A DNA stretch of 64,000 nt from Fasciolopsis buskii (Eukaryota > Platyhelminthes > Trematoda > Plagiorchiida > Fasciolidae): NCBI GenBank assembly GCA_008360955.1, contig LUCM01004411.1, forward strand, positions 1 to 64,000, read 5' to 3'. The notes under the pieces were generated by a model. The model did not search any database and was not told the origin of the DNA. It worked only from the letters and a program-made list of their open reading frames with translations. Below, one piece after another: positions 58,931-64,000 of the stretch. Each line of letters opens with the position of its first letter. Within the stretch, counting starts at the first letter, position 1. The position numbers were made by a program, and so were the translations under genes.

Positions 58931-59204
58931 GGGATTCCGACGAAATTGGAGGACTCCTCCGTTTACAGAAAAAAAACTAGAAAAATCTGGACTTCCCTTA
59001 AGCGTATGGCGAACGCAGTGACTGTGAGTAAACTAATTTGATCCACGTAAATGTACTCCGTACTCGTAGTTAACCTTGCCTTCAAGGTTTTGATTGAATT
59101 ACGAACGCAGTTCGTGCAAGGTTAGTGTGTCCACCCTTTCTGATATTCCGTCTGCTGATTCGAGCTTATTTATTGGCAAACCGGTTATTCGTCATTAAGT
59201 CACA
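58931..59204. other. Spacer, nothing recognised
   Basis: Short stretch after the Gypsy fragment, no feature seen. Confidence 0.3.
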
Positions 59205-59300
59205 AGATCACACGTTCAGTGACCGGAGATGGTCAAATGGATCAAGCGAAAGGATTAGAGGATCGAATCCTAGGTCTGCCTACAACTATGGTGGTAGACG
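59205..59300 (+). repeat. Possible tRNA-derived SINE head
   Basis: GAGATGGTCAAATGGATCAAG (59226-59246) resembles a box A. GAGGATCGAATCCTAGG (59257-59273) is close to a box B with short spacing (an inner deletion). No cloverleaf can be closed, so this is a decayed tRNA-like repeat at best. Confidence 0.35.
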
Positions 59301-59906
59301 CCAACTCACTGTTGCGCCGCTCGTTACTAAACCTGACCTAGTGAGATATTGTGGTGCTGTGTCAACCCAGGTTATGGGGTCAGGGCTGCCGACCCCATGT
59401 GAATTCCACTGCACACATGTGTTAAAGATGTCATGGCGCGGCGTTTAGCGGATTTTCCTGGTGCTAGTACGAGGTGAGAAAATGGGAAAGAATTCACAAA
59501 TGTAAGATAATTCAGCGAGGTGAATGTTTGGCGAAATGAGAAGGAAGGACATCACCTTTTTCGTGCGCCTCATAAACAAGATCGCTAGAGGAAGTACCAA
59601 TGGGAAGGAAAGCTGAAGATCAGGAACTGCGAGAGATAACCACAAGCAGGTGCGCTGGGTTGAGAATTCCCTTACTGGCACAACGATGTCCGTCGGTGTC
59701 CAGGGCCATTTACATGTAGATTGCAAGACTACACGGCGAAATGCAACGAGAGCTTCTTAGTTGCTTCGACAATAGGAGACTGGGAGCCCTGTCCAGTTTC
59801 TAGTTTAAAAGTGCGAATCTTGTATGGGGCCCCGACTCACTTTTTTCGCTATTTAGGGGGGAGAGGGAATTAATGGGATATTTTACTCTAGACTATCTCC
59901 CCACTC
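59301..59906. other. Spacer, nothing recognised
   Basis: A 93-codon minus frame (59726-59445) shows no known motif. This stretch may hold the 3' end of the LINE whose C-terminus follows. Confidence 0.3.
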
Positions 59907-60215
59907 CTATAATTCACATACAGTTCTCTCCAAACAAGGATAACCATACAGTGTCCAGTCTTTTTTGAATTTGCGCACTGATCCCACCTCGACAAAGTTC
60001 TCCGGTAGCCAGTTCCAGCTGCATACCGTTCGTACTGCAAACGGTTTTCTTCTCAAATCGGTGATTGCAGCTGTCGCACAATCGTTTTCCCGTTCTTTCT
60101 TAGTGTTTTCTTCACCCAACTGCTCTATGCAAACTATAAGGCGGCACGAGATTTGACGTTCGTCCCCGGGTAACACCGGTGAAGCCTTCTTTCTGTCCAC
60201 ATTAAGTTGTCTCAC
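59907..60215 (-). mobile_element. LINE ORF2 C-terminal fragment
   Basis: A 102-codon minus frame. DLRRKPFAVRTVCSWNWLPE followed by NFVEVGSVRKFKKDW fits the conserved end of CR1/Jockey-type ORF2 proteins (RRxFFAxRxVxxWNxLPxxVVxAxSVxxFKxxLD). No RT core was found upstream. It could also be part of the foldback structure's cargo. Confidence 0.5.
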
Positions 60216-60567
60216 CTACCTTAAACATCTGGAGGCAGTGCGAAACTTTAAGTTTCTCCACTCTCCAATCCCTTCTCCAGTAGACTTCCGCCAACACTTC
60301 CCAGAAGAGCACACAATAATGAGACACAACTTGATACCGAATTAAAATGGATCCGCAGGTTTTATCTGTAGCCCGTACCGCTGAAGAATCACGAGCAGAC
60401 AGACGCGGCGAGGGCCTCGAGGATGTTGTAGAAGAACTTAGACTTGTTCCTCCGGGTAGCTTGTTTAACGGAACGTTCACCGCCAAGCGCGGTCGCCGTT
60501 TGCGCGTTGTTCACGCACGTTTTGCTCGCCCGCTCTTGTCAAAATATACTGAACTTCCTGCCGCTTC

Positions 60568-61290
60568 CCAATGTCTTTTCCTTGAACCGGTCAAGTGTCA
60601 CGATTGTTAATATTGCATTCGCACGGAGCCGAGTAAGAGTGACGCACGAGTGGTCACAAGGGTTAAGGGCAAGCATACTTAATACGAGATTCGCGTTTGG
60701 ACCATCCGTTCTATAAGTTGTATGTTTGAAGCCGTCAGTGCAGGCTTCGCACGTTAAACAGCCACTGGGAAGCAGCGGCTTGGATGCCTTTCGCTGCACT
60801 TTGATTGAAATGGGAAAACGGGTCAGGGGCATCGTTATGGAAATTCATTGCCGGGTCGACTGGGCTGTCACGCCAGTCTCCCGGTGCCCCATCGAGAAAT
60901 CTGCTGTTATATGATCGGCCTTGGAAAGATTTTCGATCGTGACACCACCAATGAACTTTTCGCCTAATTCCTGCTCTGCTGCTGCAACCGAATAATGGGC
61001 CACTGAAGCACTACTGAGGTTGAATTCAAGGGTTTACCTCAAAGACACCAACTGTTTAAGAGTGTGAATTCACCCTGGAATTCTCCCAAAAGCAGTGGCG
61101 TAATCAGACAGCGGTGTTGGTTTAAAAAGCTGTCCCGAAGACCTATGGAACGGATTGTCCAAACGCGAGCCTTCCATTACGTTAGCTTGCACTTAACCTT
61201 TGTGACCACTCGTGCGTCACTCTTACTGGGCTCCGTACGAGTGCAATATTGGCAAACTTGATACTTGATCGGTACAAGGAAAAGAGAGTC
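60568..61290. repeat. Foldback structure with inverted arms of about 150 bp
   Basis: The left arm (60568-60720) and the reverse complement of the right arm (61130-61290) share CTTTTCCTTG, a long common block AGTAAGAGTGACGCACGAGTGGTCACAA, and GCGTTTGGAC.ATCCGTT. By eye they are about 80% identical. The 410-bp middle is unrelated to the arms and has no recognisable transposase motif. It could be a non-autonomous DNA transposon with long terminal inverted repeats or two opposed copies of a SINE. Confidence 0.55.
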
Positions 61291-61479
61291 AGAAGAGATG
61301 GCAGGTTGAGTCAATGAACCAAGCCAGCGCAATTTTTCATCGAACTTTCTGTCTCTTTTATTGCGCAATCAGCAAGGCATATAAAACGACAAAATCTCAT
61401 ATCACATTCTCACTTACTCCCAAACTAAACATATAATGTCCCAATCTACACCTTCTATCTTGCATGAATCTGAAAACTA

Positions 61480-61612
61480 GACCATTCCAGGGGAGAAGTT
61501 CGGCATCACCTGATGCCTCATTTAACATAAAATTCATCTCGTTCATAGATTTCCACTCGCCATAAAACTCAGCTGGACTACCTCCAGACTGCTATCTCTC
61601 CCTTTTTCAGCA
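61480..61612. repeat. Direct repeat, copy 1
   Basis: Shares GAAGTTYGGCATYACCTGATGC and ACCTCCAGACTG.TATCTCTCCCTTTT with 62325-62460, in the same orientation and roughly 845 bp apart. They could be eroded LTRs or two copies of a short repeat. Confidence 0.55.
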
Positions 61613-62324
61613 TGTATCGGAAGAACTGGCGGCCGTGTTGTAGGCGGGCGCTTGCTGGACTGGTGCTTTCGGTTTAAGACAGAAAACCAAGTTTATTCGG
61701 GTGAGTATGGGTGGGGCTTATTCACATAGGCTGAGATATGAACGACGACCTCAATTGATCTGGCTCTACAATCACGGGGCTCGAATTTGCGATGGCGACA
61801 CCAATGGGTTCCTATAGGCTCTGTGACTAGGTGAGTACTGCATTGATAGTAGGTAAATTGTTTAGGCCGCTCAACTTTAATGGGTCCTATATTGTTATTA
61901 AACTGCAAATTGGAGACTACTGCTTGAGGAGGTGAGCTGTTCCGTCCTAGCCGCTTTCGTGTTTTTTAAACTGCATAGAGGCGGCATTAATGTTTTGCTA
62001 GTTGACAAATAGATTCACCAGACTGCTGGTCTGAAAATCCAAATTGACATGGCACTACTGACGTTAGGTCCGCTTCCTCAACATCGTTACTAGATATGGA
62101 AAGAGGTAACGATGCAAGCCTCATAATTTAACCTTTAAGGCTGCTTAATAGAAGACCATTGGGGATTTTGGAAACATTATTAGATGACCTACAAATTTAA
62201 AACTTTATTTTAAAGGGCGGCGCATTCATAAAATGGCCGCTCACCAACAGACTGTGTTTATCCTACTGAGTTTTCGGTTCAGCAAATTGATAAAGGTGTC
62301 CAAGCTTTCAGACGGCCATTCCCG

Positions 62325-62460
62325 AATTGTTCCAAGCACGAAGTTTGGCATTACCTGATGCTTCATTCTAAATAATGTTCATCACTTCTCGTTCTTATAT
62401 TTGCCTACAACATAACCCCCAGCTGGAATACCTCCAGACTGTTATCTCTCCCTTTTACCG
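62325..62460. repeat. Direct repeat, copy 2
   Basis: Partner of 61480-61612. Copy 2 is a little longer because of small insertions (around 62380-62410). The interval between the copies shows no integrase or RT motif. Confidence 0.55.
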
Positions 62461-64000
62461 TTCCAGTTGTGTGCGTTTGCACTCGTGTCTCGCCGAGGAT
62501 CTACCATCCAGTTGCTGGCCCCATCCTCGCACGTCTCAACACACCGTGAAAGTAAGCTGAACCTAGGCTCAGATCAACTATCCCAGGACGGACAAATGCG
62601 ACTTGCTCCACGGCCGCGATGAAGTGGACATTGCTTCTAATCCGCATGAATCACCAACGCAGGCCGATCACCCTCTTGCAAGTCTGTCTAGATATGGATG
62701 CCACATAATGTGATCCACAATGCCTGCGATTCTTTGAGCAGACAGGTCCTGCGAGTTACACAGATTTGCTGCTGAGGCTGCCCGCCCGTGGCCAATATGC
62801 CCACCAAGTTGATATCCGAATGCCACGAAGGCACCCACACTTATATCCTCGTTCCAGATGCCGCTACTATCGTCCAACGCAAACATCACCCCTATTTTTC
62901 CCTCTACATCCGCGGCTATCACCATACCAGCCATTGCTGTCAGCTGACCTTCCAAGCGCAGACAAAAGAGCAAAGAAAGCCGTTTTTGTTTTGCACTGGC
63001 TTACCAGCGTGGGAAATATTATTCAACGCATATCGCATCAGTCCTCATTCTCTCAATGCCGACGACGTTCCTATTCTTTATGCCAAAACTCTTCACCAGT
63101 GTTCTTCGTCCCTTCGCATTTTCAAAAGGCTTTTACCTATTTTTCTTGGCTCCAGGATCCATATTAAAATGACCGACGTTCTTTTTCCAATCCCTTTTAA
63201 TGCGGGGTATCTATCGGCCATCAATACCCTTCCCGCCCGCTGTTTTGACCCGTTGACAAGATTTTACCTCGCACCCAAGGTCTTTGGAAACTTTCTCCAT
63301 GACAGTTTAACATTCATGTTCATTCCATAGACCCTTTAAATCCTCGTACTGCAAACACCCCCGCGTCCGCCAACATAGTCCAGTTGGACTCTGCACCGGC
63401 GATTCGCATCATTGGTGCGCACAAGCGCCTTGTTTCCCTTAGTATGACAGTTTTGCTATTTTGTGCCCAAATGTTTACTTGTTCGTTCGATATGACTTGC
63501 AATATCCCAGTTACATTTGATCATGCAATTAGAGATGCCTTTCGAAGTATCCGAGAAATATTGGAAAATATGACAGGAGCGTGTGAGCGAGGCATTCGTG
63601 AGCAACACACAAATGGCAACCGCTCTTGGCGGTCAACGTTCGGTTAAACAGGCTATCGTGAGGAACAAATCCATGTTCTGCTACAGACCGCCTTATGAGG
63701 CTTTGGGACCTCGCGGATGGACAGGCAAAGTGCTATCAGAGTCCTTGGGGCCGGGGGTCAAATTGGACGTCCTCTCTGCTCATGGTGCACTCCATAAAAC
63801 CGTATCCCTTGTGCTGAGACCAGGCATGGGTAAACTCCCTGGAGATGAAACCATAGAGCAGAGGGGTAATAAGAGTATGAAAATAAGGTCAAGACTGCAG
63901 CAGAATGGATGGGAGGAGACAAGGAATTTGGGAAACTGATGGGGGATGGATATCACAAATCTGTTAACACTTGGCGGCTGCTGCTATTGCCGGAGTAACC
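62461..64000. other. Unassigned end region with overlapping open frames
   Basis: The plus strand has a 180-codon frame (62788-63330) overlapped by a 133-codon frame (62766-63167), then 118 codons at 63583-63939. The minus strand has 101 codons at 62973-62668. The minus frame is rich in Gly and Ala (VIAADVEGKIGVMFALDD). None shows a domain I recognise. Frame density is higher than in other spacers, so a decayed element or a host exon running off the window end is possible. Confidence 0.3.

Noticed and set aside
1..64000. CRISPR array, operon, phage or plasmid features
   Set aside because: No regularly spaced short direct repeats, no tandem co-oriented compact genes and no bacterial gene families are present.

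Overview
The window looks like nuclear DNA of a flatworm, most likely a digenean trematode (fluke). The reasons are: a split gene with GT-AG introns of 6-10 kb; introns and flanks packed with decayed retrotransposons (RTE-, CR1- and Jockey-type LINEs, CsRn1-like and other Gypsy elements, a Penelope-like fragment); and tRNA-headed short repeats that carry a hammerhead-ribozyme core, a combination known from schistosome Sm-alpha-type repeats. Nothing resembles bacterial gene organisation. The species call is inference; no database was searched.

I can reconstruct one host gene, a 2',3'-cyclic-nucleotide 3'-phosphodiesterase (CNPase) homologue on the minus strand. Its four coding exons are 46456-46058, 39785-39251, 28796-28461 and 19138-18777. 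All three introns start with GT and end with AG, the intron phases (0, 1, 1) fit, and the joined frame is 543 codons plus a stop with no break. Exon 1 has the P-loop, exon 2 the rest of the polynucleotide-kinase-like domain, exon 3 the first H-x-T and exon 4 the second H-x-T of the 2H phosphodiesterase domain. The C-terminus lacks the CaaX box of vertebrate CNPase. The N-terminus instead starts Met-Gly with two nearby cysteines.

Layout. 1-18.7 kb, downstream of the gene: a CsRn1-like Gypsy protease/RT remnant (2.5-3.9 kb), two tRNA/hammerhead repeats (5.4 and 8.1-8.4 kb, the second folded on itself), a minus-strand Jockey/CR1-type LINE (10.3-12.5 kb) and a second Gypsy remnant (15.1-17.5 kb). 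Intron 3 (19.1-28.5 kb): an internally deleted RTE, an RTE-like RT remnant and a tRNA-derived SINE. Intron 2 (28.8-39.3 kb): an RTE fragment, two plus-strand CR1 copies with AATAC-type tails and RTE 3' ends. Intron 1 (39.8-46.1 kb): an internally deleted RTE, a CsRn1-like element between LTR-like repeats, and a Penelope GIY-YIG fragment. 47.1-64 kb, upstream of the gene: a near-full-length RTE, more RTE pieces including a perfect 210-bp inverted repeat, a fourth Gypsy fragment, a LINE C-terminus, a 0.7-kb foldback structure, and an end region I cannot assign.

Most open frames in the window are chance frames or fragments of these elements. The items most worth a second look are the CNPase gene and its apparent swap of lipid anchor, the tRNA/hammerhead foldback repeat, and signs of gene conversion or inverted duplication among the RTE copies.
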